Shown here one piece after another: positions 1-6,874 of a stretch of 40,437 nucleotides of DNA (within the stretch, counting starts at the first letter, position 1; the number at the start of each line of letters is the position of its first letter). The stretch lies in contig CAXQRU010000186.1 of NCBI GenBank assembly GCA_964226685.1, positions 1-40,437 on the forward strand, given 5' to 3'. A program made the position numbers and the translations under genes. This DNA comes from CAXQRU01 sp964226685 (GTDB lineage: Bacteria; Pseudomonadota; Gammaproteobacteria; Pseudomonadales; Cellvibrionaceae). The notes under the pieces are model-generated. The model was not told the DNA's origin, did no database searches, and saw only the letters and a program-made list of their open reading frames with translations.

Positions 1-152
1 CAGAAGGTGTTGAGATGGTAATGCCTGGTGACAACGTGCAGGTAAGTGTAGAGTTGATTTCACCGATTGCGATGGAAGAAGGTCTACGCTTTGCGATTCG
101 TGAAGGTGGTCGTACTGTTGGTGCGGGTGTCGTCTCTAAAATCGTTAAGTAG
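1..152 (+). CDS. tuf: Elongation factor Tu, C-terminal end (partial)
   Basis: This is the last 49 codons of EF-Tu, the GTPase that delivers aminoacyl-tRNA to the ribosomal A site. The reading frame enters at base 3 and ends with TAG at 150-152. The translated tail includes MVMPGDNV, the run ISPIAMEEGLRFAIREGG, and the terminal VSKIVK, all diagnostic of EF-Tu domain III. The 5' part lies outside the window. A strong terminator follows 18 bases later, so this copy ends its transcription unit. A tuf next to rpsJ is expected at the str/S10 junction, but here four foreign-looking genes intervene. Identity is very sure; which tuf copy this is cannot be told. Confidence 0.97.
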   Translation, partial: EGVEMVMPGDNVQVSVELISPIAMEEGLRFAIREGGRTVGAGVVSKIVK

Positions 153-169
153 TTAAAGCATAAGTCCTC

Positions 170-196
170 AAAACCCGGCTAGTCCGGGTTTTTTTG
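170..196 (+). terminator. Intrinsic terminator after tuf
   Basis: The arm AAACCCGG (171-178), a five-base loop, and the arm CCGGGTTT (184-191) form a GC-rich stem that runs into seven consecutive T. It separates tuf transcription from the ExbB/ExbD/TonB genes, which therefore need their own promoter somewhere in 197-415. Confidence 0.93.
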
Positions 197-415
197 TGGG
201 GAAAATTTGATGAAGAAATTATTCTATATTGTTCGGCTGCACCCTTAAGTCGTATTAGTAAGCTAAGTAGCAAATTTAATTTGGTGCGCCAGTTTAAATA
301 TGGTGCGTTTTTAGGTGCCTTTTTTTGAATTTCCCCCGGCTGTGTCTCGTAAAACTGGATAACGCCCCCTTAAGTTGGTTACACTCTTTTTGTTATCAAA
401 TTTTCGGGGGCTTGT

Positions 416-1069
416 GTGTCGTTATCTCAAAGTGAATCTCTTGGTGCTGCTGAAAAAGCCATCCAGTTTCTATCCCTTGGTGGCCCGGTTCTTTGGGCGT
501 TATTAGTGATGTCTATCATTGCTTCAGTGGTGGTGCTTGTAAAATGTGTTCAGTTTGCCAATTTACGCCTAACGGATGATTCTAGCATTGCCAAAGCCTT
601 ATCGTTGTGGCGTCAAAACGAAAAATCTTCAGCATTGGATCTATTGCTGAAAAAGAAAAGCCCAGCTAATAGCCTAATTGCCGAAGTTGCTCGTCTGTAC
701 GCTGAGCAGGCGGCTAAGGATACCGTGAAAGAAGAGGCGGTAAGGCTGGCAAGTATGCAACTTACTATGGCCCGGCGACATTTAAAAATATTGGAAACGA
801 TTGCCTCACTAAGCCCTTTGCTGGGTTTGCTGGGTACCGTTTTAGGTATGATTGTAGCTTTTCAGAAACTACAAATGGCTGGAAATGCCGTTGACCCCGC
901 TATTTTGTCGGGGGGTATATGGGAAGCACTCATTACAACGGCGGCAGGTCTGTGCGTCGCCATTCCGACTATGGTGGCTTTAAACTACCTTGAGCAAAAG
1001 GTGGAGCGGTTTAAACACATTATGGAGGATGGTTTAACCCAGCTGTTCACGGTTGAACTCTATGTCTGA
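416..1069 (+). CDS. exbB: ExbB/TolQ/MotA-family proton channel subunit
   Basis: Predicted inner-membrane stator that forms a pentameric proton channel around ExbD and energises a TonB-type protein. It is 217 residues, close to the family length. One membrane segment lies near residues 22-44 and two more near 130-155 and 165-190. The family signature is clear: LSPLLGLLGTVLGMI followed by EALITTAAGLCVAIPT. The start is GTG at 416, chosen because GGGGG at 406-410 sits at a workable Shine-Dalgarno distance. The stop overlaps the next gene by 8 bases, so the four genes 416-2564 look like one translationally coupled operon. ExbB, TolQ and AglR-like proteins are hard to separate by sequence; the downstream TonB-like gene favours ExbB. 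Confidence 0.9.
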   Translation: MSLSQSESLGAAEKAIQFLSLGGPVLWALLVMSIIASVVVLVKCVQFANLRLTDDSSIAKALSLWRQNEKSSALDLLLKKKSPANSLIAEVARLYAEQAAKDTVKEEAVRLASMQLTMARRHLKILETIASLSPLLGLLGTVLGMIVAFQKLQMAGNAVDPAILSGGIWEALITTAAGLCVAIPTMVALNYLEQKVERFKHIMEDGLTQLFTVELYV

Positions 1070-1481
1070 TCGCTTGACTTTGGGGGTATCTCCCAAGCCC
1101 AGACCATTAATCAGCTTAACTCCACTCATTGATGTGGTGTTTATCTTGTTGGTGTTTTTCATGTTGGTCTCCAACTTTGTGCGTTGGCAGTCCACAGAAC
1201 TTTCAGTAGGGCAAAAAGTCAGCCAGGTGAGCGTGGATAATAATCCCAATATTACCATTGTTGAGTTAGCGGGACAGGGGCGTTACTACATTGAAGGTGA
1301 GCAGCTCGATCTGCCTTCAATAGAAGCCTTAATCCACAGTCGCCTGATTGATGGTGCTCATAGAGTAGTGCTTCATGTCGATGAAGACTTGCCACTTCAG
1401 CAGCTCCTAGATATTTTTGTTCCTTTGGAGTCAATGGCAGGTAAGCGCATTTCGTTGTCTCGAGGTGCGTATGGAGATTAA
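1062..1481 (+). CDS. exbD: ExbD/TolR-family protein, first paralogue (Asp retained)
   Basis: Small bitopic inner-membrane partner of ExbB, 139 residues: a short cytoplasmic tail, one membrane helix near residues 19-42, then a periplasmic domain. The helix carries the conserved TPLIDVVF motif, with Asp24 matching the Asp that is protonated during force generation in ExbD and TolR. I prefer ATG 1062, which overlaps the exbB stop by 8 bases, over a TTG three codons upstream that lies deeper in exbB. It is the active-looking member of a pair; the next gene is a paralogue. Family assignment is secure. Whether it serves iron uptake or another TonB-dependent process cannot be read from the sequence. 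Confidence 0.9.
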   Translation: MSDRLTLGVSPKPRPLISLTPLIDVVFILLVFFMLVSNFVRWQSTELSVGQKVSQVSVDNNPNITIVELAGQGRYYIEGEQLDLPSIEALIHSRLIDGAHRVVLHVDEDLPLQQLLDIFVPLESMAGKRISLSRGAYGD

Positions 1482-1860
1482 AACTCCAGATAAAAGAGGG
1501 GAGTTATTTGAAAATACCTTGCCATTAATCAATATCGTATTTTTATTATTGATCTTTTTCATGTTGGCGGGGACATTTTCAAGCCCAGAGTATTTTCAGC
1601 TCAATCTGCCCCTTGCTGATACCGGTAATGCAGTCAATACTCGTAATATCACACTGTTAATGGATGCCAATGGTGAGCTTGCGATTGCCGATAGCCCCTA
1701 TACGCAAACCGAGCTAATTGACTATCTTCAGGCTCAGCACTTAGAGCAAATCCAATTAAAGGCTGATGGTGCGGTAAAGGCTGCACAGCTTCTTGGTCTG
1801 ATTGAAGCCTTGGCTGCCATCAATATTCAAACAATTCATTTGATGACCCTGCCTGAGTGA
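1471..1860 (+). CDS. ExbD/TolR-family protein, second paralogue (Asp replaced by Asn)
   Basis: A second ExbD/TolR-like protein, 129 residues, with the same architecture: cytoplasmic tail to about residue 15, one helix near 17-38 and a periplasmic domain. The helix reads PLINIVFLLLIFFML, so the position of the family's essential Asp is Asn21 (codon AAT at 1531-1533). The rest of the helix is well conserved, so this is a substitution and not decay. ATG 1471 has GAGG at 1462-1465 upstream and overlaps the preceding gene by 11 bases. Pairs of ExbD-like genes after one ExbB are known, for example exbD1-exbD2 in Xanthomonas campestris. An Asp-less subunit probably depends on its partner; that is inference. 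Confidence 0.87.
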   Translation: MEIKTPDKRGELFENTLPLINIVFLLLIFFMLAGTFSSPEYFQLNLPLADTGNAVNTRNITLLMDANGELAIADSPYTQTELIDYLQAQHLEQIQLKADGAVKAAQLLGLIEALAAINIQTIHLMTLPE

Positions 1861-2564
1861 TGTCTGAATCATCGTCGGTATTTAGTATTAAATTTAGATT
1901 GTGGTTGGTTTCATCGCTACTCATCATTTTGGTTCATGGTGTCATGATCTTTTGGGTGTTCGGATTTTTAGGGAGGCAGCATGAAGAGCCGGTTGCGAGT
2001 CAATTAACTATAGATTTAGCTCGGTTGGTGTATAACTCTACTTACGAGCCTGGTGCTGCCTCAAAGCCTGAACCCAAGCCTGAACCCAAGCCTGAACCCA
2101 AGCCTGAACCCAAGCCTGAATCTAAGCCTGAATCTAAGCCTGAATCTAAGCCTGAATCTAAGCCTGAATCTGGCCCTTCAAATGAGGGAGCCAAAGCCAT
2201 CAATAAGCAAAATTCTGCTTCAGCTTCCTCTGAGGTTTCAATCAGGGGGTGTGGTTCGCAAGTTATGGAATCATTGAAGAATCAATATAGGGAGGAAATT
2301 TATCAAACTTTAGAAAGATACAAGCGCTACCCAGCATCCGCGCAACGGCGTAAACAGGAAGCAAAAATTGATGTGACTGTTGTTATATCTAACAAGGGTA
2401 AAATCATTGATTACAAAATAAAACCTAGTAAATACAAGTTGTTAAACGAGGCTGCAGATTCCATGCTTCAGTCTGTGCGAGCTGTGCCACAGATGCCAGT
2501 CGAATTGGCAAAAGAGTGTAATGTAGTAAGTTACAACTTTAAAATTATCTTCGAGATAGAATAA
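1860..2564 (+). CDS. TonB-like energy transducer with Lys-Pro-Glu repeat linker
   Basis: Predicted 234-residue energy transducer linking the ExbB/ExbD motor to outer-membrane receptors. Residues 14-37 form the membrane anchor, which contains His26-Gly27 like the HG of TonB anchors. Residues 69-104 are nine four-residue Pro-rich repeats, four KPEP and then five KPES, forming an extended periplasm-spanning linker. The C-terminal domain from about residue 142 shows the TonB pattern: YKRYPASAQ, a strand ending in a Lys-Gly turn, and AVPQMP near the end. Two cysteines, 131 and 220, bracket that domain. ATG 1860 overlaps the preceding stop as TGATG; the GTG one codon earlier is less likely. No TonB-dependent receptor is nearby, so the substrate is unknown. 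Confidence 0.85.
   Translation: MSESSSVFSIKFRLWLVSSLLIILVHGVMIFWVFGFLGRQHEEPVASQLTIDLARLVYNSTYEPGAASKPEPKPEPKPEPKPEPKPESKPESKPESKPESKPESGPSNEGAKAINKQNSASASSEVSIRGCGSQVMESLKNQYREEIYQTLERYKRYPASAQRRKQEAKIDVTVVISNKGKIIDYKIKPSKYKLLNEAADSMLQSVRAVPQMPVELAKECNVVSYNFKIIFEIE
2064..2171 (+). repeat. 12-bp minisatellite in the TonB-like gene (9 units in two blocks)
   Basis: Nine perfect in-frame 12-bp units. Units 1-4 read AAGCCTGAACCC (KPEP) and units 5-9 read AAGCCTGAATCT (KPES). The two variants are not interspersed but occur as two homogeneous blocks, as expected from slipped-strand copying. Because the unit is a multiple of three, copy-number changes alter linker length without breaking the frame. 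Confidence 0.97.
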
Positions 2565-2596
2565 CTAAAACATTGAATATAAATTATCAAAAAGTG

Positions 2597-2625
2597 TTGA
2601 CGATCTAAAAGCTAATCCCTATAAT
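2597..2625 (+). promoter_or_regulatory. Sigma-70 promoter of the S10 ribosomal operon
   Basis: TTGACG at 2597-2602, a 17-base spacer and a perfect TATAAT at 2620-2625, with a predicted start near 2632. This is the best promoter match in the window and lies 68 bases before rpsJ. It shows that the ribosomal genes do not depend on read-through from the ExbB/TonB genes. Confidence 0.9.
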
Positions 2626-2692
2626 TGCGCCTCCATTTTGCAGGGCTACAAAGTTCTGTAATGTTCTTTAAGATTGTTGGTTAGGTTGGGTT

Positions 2693-3010
2693 ATGCAAAA
2701 TCAAAGTATTCGTATCCGATTGAAAGCCTTTGATCACAAATTGATCGATGCTTCAACTCAAGAAATCGTTGAAACTGCACGCCGTACAGGTGCGCAGCTT
2801 AGGGGTCCCATTCCATTGCCAACAAGAAAGGAGCGTTACACGGTCCTAATTTCTCCGCATGTCAATAAAGATGCGCGCGATCAATATGAAATACGCACGC
2901 ATAAGCGTTTGCTGGATATTGTTGATCCAACTGAGAAGACCGTTGACGCTCTAATGCGCCTTAACTTGGCTGCTGGTGTTGATGTTCAGATTAAACAAAT
3001 TAAGAAGTAA
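2693..3010 (+). CDS. rpsJ: 30S ribosomal protein S10
   Basis: Protein of the 30S head that also serves as NusE in transcription antitermination complexes. It is 105 residues against about 103 in E. coli, and opens with the almost invariant IRIRLKAFDH and GPIPLPTRKERYTV. The C-terminus ends in KQIKK, slightly different from E. coli. ATG 2693 is preceded by a weak AGG-containing site. It is first gene of the S10 operon, directly behind the consensus promoter at 2597-2625, with a leader of only about 60 bases. An 86-base gap separates it from rplC, the largest inside the S10-spc unit. Confidence 0.98.
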   Translation: MQNQSIRIRLKAFDHKLIDASTQEIVETARRTGAQLRGPIPLPTRKERYTVLISPHVNKDARDQYEIRTHKRLLDIVDPTEKTVDALMRLNLAAGVDVQIKQIKK

Positions 3011-3096
3011 TTAGGTCCCGCCTGGCGGGTTTGTGTAATGCTCTGAAATGGGCGGCCGTAGCGGGTAAAAGCCCCGTACACTAAGAGGTTAATAAA

Positions 3097-3735
3097 ATGA
3101 CGATAGGCATTGTAGGTCGCAAAAGCGGCATGACTCGCATTTTTGCAGAAGATGGTGCTTCAATTCCGGTTACTGTTGTAGAAGTAGAGCCGAATCGTAT
3201 TACTCAAATCAAAACGCTCGACACGGATGGTTATACTGCTTTGCAGGTGACTGTCGGTTCTCGTCGTGTATCGCGTGTATCAAAAGCTCAAGTAGGTCAT
3301 TTCGCTAAGGCAAAGAGTGAGGCTGGTCGTTCACTATGGGAGTTGCGTACTGATGATGTCGCCAGCTATGAGTTGGGTGGTCAGTTGGATGTGGCTAGTC
3401 TAGGTTTTGAGCCTGGTGTCAAAGTGGATGTTACTGGAACTTCTAAAGGTAAAGGTTTTGCGGGCGTTATCAAGCGCTGGAATTTCAGCATGCAAGATGC
3501 TACTCACGGTAACTCGCTTTCTCATCGTGTTCCAGGTTCTATTGGTCAGTGTCAAACCCCTGGTCGAGTATTTAAAGGTAAGAAGATGGCTGGCCATATG
3601 GGTGCGGAACAAGTAACTGTGCAGAATCTTGAAGTTGTAAAAGTAGATGCAGAGCGTAACTTGCTGCTAATAAAAGGTGCGGTTCCAGGTGCACCTGGTG
3701 GCGATGTAATTGTGCGTCCGGCTGTAAAAGCTTAG
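3097..3735 (+). CDS. rplC: 50S ribosomal protein L3
   Basis: Early-assembling 50S protein whose extended loop reaches the peptidyl transferase centre. It is 212 residues, close to the usual 209. Recognisable parts are the N-terminal GIVGRKSGMTRIF, the loop HRVPGSIGQCQTPGRVFKG and KKMAGHMG. The Gln-rich GQCQTPG segment is where the methylated Gln lies in enterobacterial L3. ATG 3097 has AAGAGG upstream. It is followed 18 bases later by rplD in the expected order. Confidence 0.98.
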   Translation: MTIGIVGRKSGMTRIFAEDGASIPVTVVEVEPNRITQIKTLDTDGYTALQVTVGSRRVSRVSKAQVGHFAKAKSEAGRSLWELRTDDVASYELGGQLDVASLGFEPGVKVDVTGTSKGKGFAGVIKRWNFSMQDATHGNSLSHRVPGSIGQCQTPGRVFKGKKMAGHMGAEQVTVQNLEVVKVDAERNLLLIKGAVPGAPGGDVIVRPAVKA

Positions 3736-3753
3736 CTCTGAGGGGAATTGATT

Positions 3754-4368
3754 GTGGAATTAAAGTTATCTAGTTCGGCAGGTGGATCTGAAGTTGTAAA
3801 TGTTTCAGATGCAATTTTTGCAAGAGAGTTTAACCAAGATCTAGTTCATCAGGCCGTTATTTGTTATCAGGCTGGTGCTAGACAGGGTAGTAAAGCCCAA
3901 AAAAATCGCGCTGCAGTGTCAGGTGGTGGTAAAAAGCCTTGGAGGCAAAAAGGTACTGGTCGTGCTCGTGCTGGTACTATTCGTAGTCCTATATGGCGTA
4001 GTGGTGGGGTGACTTTTGCTGCTAGTCCTAGAAATTATGAGCAAAAAATTAACCGAAAAATGTATCGCTCTGCGATCAAGTGTATCTTGTCTGAATTGGC
4101 TAGGCAGGATCGTTTGGTGGTGGTTAATGAGTTTGCTGTTGAATCCCATAAGACTAAGCAGTTGTTAGATAAGCTCAATAGCTTGGGGTTGGATAATGTG
4201 TTAATTGTTGTTTCAGAGGTAAGTGAGAACTTGTACCTGGCTGCTAGAAATCTTCATTCGGTTGAAGTTGTTGATGTTAAGGCGGCAAATCCAGTGAGTT
4301 TAGTTGGTTTTGATAAGGTTCTTGTTACAGTTGAAGCACTTAAGCAATTTGAAGAGGTGTTGGTATGA
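3754..4368 (+). CDS. rplD: 50S ribosomal protein L4
   Basis: 50S protein lining the exit tunnel; in enterobacteria it also represses its own operon. It is 204 residues, near the usual 201. Family marks are ARQGSKAQKNRA, SGGGKKPWRQKGTGRARAG and RSPIWRSGGVTFA. The start is GTG 3754: AGGGGAA at 3741-3747 is correctly spaced for it, while the in-frame TTG at 3748 would abut that site. The resulting N-terminus, MELKL, also fits L4. The stop overlaps the rplW start by 4 bases. E. coli-style L4 attenuation seems unlikely here because the operon leader is so short. Confidence 0.97.
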   Translation: MELKLSSSAGGSEVVNVSDAIFAREFNQDLVHQAVICYQAGARQGSKAQKNRAAVSGGGKKPWRQKGTGRARAGTIRSPIWRSGGVTFAASPRNYEQKINRKMYRSAIKCILSELARQDRLVVVNEFAVESHKTKQLLDKLNSLGLDNVLIVVSEVSENLYLAARNLHSVEVVDVKAANPVSLVGFDKVLVTVEALKQFEEVLV

Positions 4369-4658
4369 ATCAGGAGCGCCTTTATAAAGTGTTAGTGGGT
4401 CCGGTGCTTTCGGAGAAGTCTTCTAATTTGGCTGAGTTGTCAAATCAGTATGTTTTCAAAGTGGCAAAAGACGCAAATAAGCTTGAAGTAAAGTCTGCAG
4501 TTGAAAAATTGCTGAAGGTGAGTGTTGAATCTGTCAGATTGCTCAATGTGAAAGGCAAAACAAAGCGTACTCGATATGGTTTGGGTAAGCAAAATGACTG
4601 GAAAAAAGCTTACGTTCGTGTGGCTGCTGGTCAAAATATTGATTTGACGGCGGAGTAA
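4365..4658 (+). CDS. rplW: 50S ribosomal protein L23
   Basis: Protein at the tunnel exit that docks signal recognition particle and trigger factor. It is 97 residues, matching the family. Key stretches are VLVGPVLSEKSS near the start and NVKGKTKRTRYGLGKQNDWKKAYV. The ATG at 4365 overlaps the rplD stop (ATGA), so translation is probably coupled. rplB follows 10 bases later. Confidence 0.98.
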   Translation: MNQERLYKVLVGPVLSEKSSNLAELSNQYVFKVAKDANKLEVKSAVEKLLKVSVESVRLLNVKGKTKRTRYGLGKQNDWKKAYVRVAAGQNIDLTAE

Positions 4659-4668
4659 GGGGTAACCA

Positions 4669-5496
4669 ATGGCTATTGTTAAGAGTAAACCAACATCTGC
4701 TGGTCGACGCTTTGTAGTAAGTGTTGTAAATTCTGAATTGCATAAAGGTGCGCCTTACGCGCCGCTGCTTGAGAAGAAATCTAAGACAGGTGGTAGGAAT
4801 AATTCTGGTAGAATTACTACTCGTCATGTCGGTGGTGGTCATAAACAGCATTACCGCGTGATTGATTTTAAAAGACTGAAAGATGCAATCCCTGCGAAGG
4901 TTGAGCGTCTTGAGTATGACCCTAACAGAAGTGCTAATATTGCCCTTATTTGTTATGCTGATGGCGAGCGCAGTTACATAATTGCACCAAAAGGTTTGTC
5001 TGCGGGTGATCAAATCCAATCTGGAGAAGCTTCTCCAATTAAGGTTGGGAATACTCTTCCTTTGCGAAATATTCCAGTGGGTAGTGTGATTCATTGTGTT
5101 GAGTTAAAGCCGGGTAAAGGCGCTCAGCTCGCTCGCTCTGCGGGAACCTCTGTTCAGTTGGTTGCTAGAGAAGGTTCATATGTTACTTTGCGTCTTCGAA
5201 GTGGAGAGATGAGAAAGGTTTTATCTGATTGTCGTGCTACATTGGGTGAGGTTTCAAATGGCGAACACAGTCTGCGTTCGCTGGGTAAGGCTGGTGCGTC
5301 ACGTTGGAGGGGTGTAAGACCAACGGTTCGCGGTGTGGCTATGAACCCTGTAGATCACCCACATGGTGGAGGTGAAGGTAGAACATCAGGTGGAAGACAT
5401 CCAGTAAGCCCTTGGGGTACGCCAACTAAAGGTTATAAAACCCGTAAGAATAAGCGTACAGATAAAATGATTGTTCGTCGTCGCGGTAAAAAATAA
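4669..5496 (+). CDS. rplB: 50S ribosomal protein L2
   Basis: Large, highly basic 50S protein needed for subunit association and peptidyl transferase activity. It is 275 residues against about 273. The C-terminal NPVDHPHGGGEGR motif, with the functionally important His, is intact, and GGRNNSGRITTRHVGGGHK marks the N-terminal part. ATG 4669 follows TAAGGGG. The gene uses many AGA arginine codons, unusual for a highly expressed gene by E. coli standards. Confidence 0.98.
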   Translation: MAIVKSKPTSAGRRFVVSVVNSELHKGAPYAPLLEKKSKTGGRNNSGRITTRHVGGGHKQHYRVIDFKRLKDAIPAKVERLEYDPNRSANIALICYADGERSYIIAPKGLSAGDQIQSGEASPIKVGNTLPLRNIPVGSVIHCVELKPGKGAQLARSAGTSVQLVAREGSYVTLRLRSGEMRKVLSDCRATLGEVSNGEHSLRSLGKAGASRWRGVRPTVRGVAMNPVDHPHGGGEGRTSGGRHPVSPWGTPTKGYKTRKNKRTDKMIVRRRGKK

Positions 5497-5529
5497 ATCG
5501 CGCTTAGCTAGTTAAAAGAGGAAAGCCTT

Positions 5530-5805
5530 GTGCCACGTTCATTAAAAAAAGGTCCATTTGTTGATGATCATCTTATGAAAAAAGTTGAGACAGCAAAGGA
5601 AAAAAATGATCGCCGACCTATTAAAACTTGGTCCAGGCGCTCTATGATACTGCCAGATTTTGTTGGCTTAACCATCGCTGTTCATAACGGTAAACAGCAT
5701 GTGCCAGTTCTCATTAATGAAGAAATGGTGGGTCACAAGTTGGGCGAGTTTGCGGCAACTCGAAATTATCGTGGTCACGCTGCTGATAAGAAAGCGAAGC
5801 GCTAA
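5530..5805 (+). CDS. rpsS: 30S ribosomal protein S19
   Basis: 30S head protein next to S13 that contacts the A-site finger. It is 91 residues with the expected start PRSLKKGPF and core NGKQHVPVLINEEMVGHKLGEFA. The start is GTG 5530, supported by AAGAGGAAAG upstream and by the exact family N-terminus. rplV follows 12 bases after the stop. Confidence 0.98.
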   Translation: MPRSLKKGPFVDDHLMKKVETAKEKNDRRPIKTWSRRSMILPDFVGLTIAVHNGKQHVPVLINEEMVGHKLGEFAATRNYRGHAADKKAKR

Positions 5806-5817
5806 TAGGAGTTGATG

Positions 5818-6150
5818 ATGGAAACTAAAGCAATTTTAAAAGGTGCTCGTATATCAGCTCAGAAGGTAAGGTTGGTTGCTGATCAAATTCGTGGTAAGCA
5901 TGTTGAAGAAGCACTGGAAATTCTAAATTTCAGCCAGAAGAAAGCGGCTGTGTTAGTCAAGAAAGTGCTTGAATCTGCAATGGCGAATGCAGAGCACAAT
6001 GATAGTGCTGAAGTTGATGAATTAAGAGTATCGACAATCTATGTTGATGAAGGGATGACAATGAAGCGTATAAAACCGCGCGCAAAGGGTCGTGCAGACC
6101 GAATACTAAAGCGTAGTTGTCATATTACAGTTAAAGTAGCTGACGAATAA
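5818..6150 (+). CDS. rplV: 50S ribosomal protein L22
   Basis: 50S protein whose long hairpin forms part of the exit-tunnel constriction; changes in it are linked to macrolide resistance in other bacteria. It is 110 residues, exactly the E. coli length, when started at the second of two adjacent ATG codons (5818). AGGAG at 5807-5811 has better spacing to that codon than to ATG 5815 or TTG 5812. Conserved parts: SAQKVRLVADQIRGK, ANAEHN, and MKRIKPRAKGRADRILKR. Confidence 0.97.
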   Translation: METKAILKGARISAQKVRLVADQIRGKHVEEALEILNFSQKKAAVLVKKVLESAMANAEHNDSAEVDELRVSTIYVDEGMTMKRIKPRAKGRADRILKRSCHITVKVADE

Positions 6151-6163
6151 GAGAGCATTGGTC

Positions 6164-6862
6164 ATGGGTCAAAAGGTACATCCAACAGGTATTCGTTTAG
6201 GTATTGTTAAGAAACATACCTCAACGTGGTATGCCAACAGCAAGCAGTATGCAGACATGCTTTATTCTGATTTAAAAGTCAGAGAGTACTTGCGTAAACA
6301 TTTGTCGACAGCATTTGTCAGTCGTATTGATGTAGAGCGTCTTGAGGTTGGACGTTCATCAAATACAACAGCAAAAGTGACTATACATACGGCTCGTCCT
6401 GGTATGGTGATTGGTAAGAAAGGTGCTGATCTAGAAAAGCTTAAGCCTGCTGTTTCTTCATTGATGGATGTGCCAGTTGTTATTGACGTTAAAGAAATCG
6501 TCAAGCCAGACCTAGATGCTACTTTAGTTGCTCAGGGTGTGGCATCACAGTTGGAAAGACGTGTGATGTTTCGCCGTGCGATGAAAAGAGCTGTTCAAAA
6601 TGCAATGAGACAAGGTGCTCAGGGTATCAAGATTCAAGTCAGTGGTCGTCTTGGTGGAGCTGAAATTGCTAGGACTGAATGGTATCGAGAAGGTCGAGTG
6701 CCTCTTCATACGTTGAGGGCGGACATTGACTATTCAACTGCTGAAGCATCTACAACTTACGGTATAATTGGCGTAAAAGTGTGGATCTTCAAAGGTGAAA
6801 TTATTGGTGATGTTGAGCAAGTAGAAACAACATCTAAAAAGAAAAACTCAAAGGCTAAGTAA
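6164..6862 (+). CDS. rpsC: 30S ribosomal protein S3
   Basis: 30S protein at the mRNA entry tunnel with helicase-like function. It is 232 residues against 233. MGQKVHPTGIRLGI is the classic N-terminus, reached from ATG 6164; an in-frame TTG two codons earlier is rejected. The KH-domain GMVIGKKG loop lies around residues 80-90 and LGGAEIARTEWYREGRVPLHT in the C-terminal domain is written here only as its flanks, LGGAEIARTEW and EGRVPLHTLRA. The tail is Lys-rich. Confidence 0.98.
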   Translation: MGQKVHPTGIRLGIVKKHTSTWYANSKQYADMLYSDLKVREYLRKHLSTAFVSRIDVERLEVGRSSNTTAKVTIHTARPGMVIGKKGADLEKLKPAVSSLMDVPVVIDVKEIVKPDLDATLVAQGVASQLERRVMFRRAMKRAVQNAMRQGAQGIKIQVSGRLGGAEIARTEWYREGRVPLHTLRADIDYSTAEASTTYGIIGVKVWIFKGEIIGDVEQVETTSKKKNSKAK

Positions 6863-6874
6863 GGGGTACGCATA

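Noticed and set aside
210..248. Mini open frame MKKLFYIVRLHP after GGGGA, upstream of exbB
   Set aside because: Only 12 codons; it could be a leader peptide, but there is no attenuator structure or conservation evidence to support it.
241..375. Direct repeat CCCTTAAGT (242-250 and 367-375)
   Set aside because: Nine bases with a common palindromic core in AT-rich spacer; no further repeat structure or insertion boundary accompanies it.
2053..2277. Alternative open frame rich in SLN(P/L) repeats
   Set aside because: It is the out-of-frame reading of the 12-bp repeat in the TonB-like gene.
4543..5094. 183-codon open frame on the minus strand inside rplW/rplB
   Set aside because: It is the antisense shadow of strongly conserved ribosomal genes and its composition is not protein-like.
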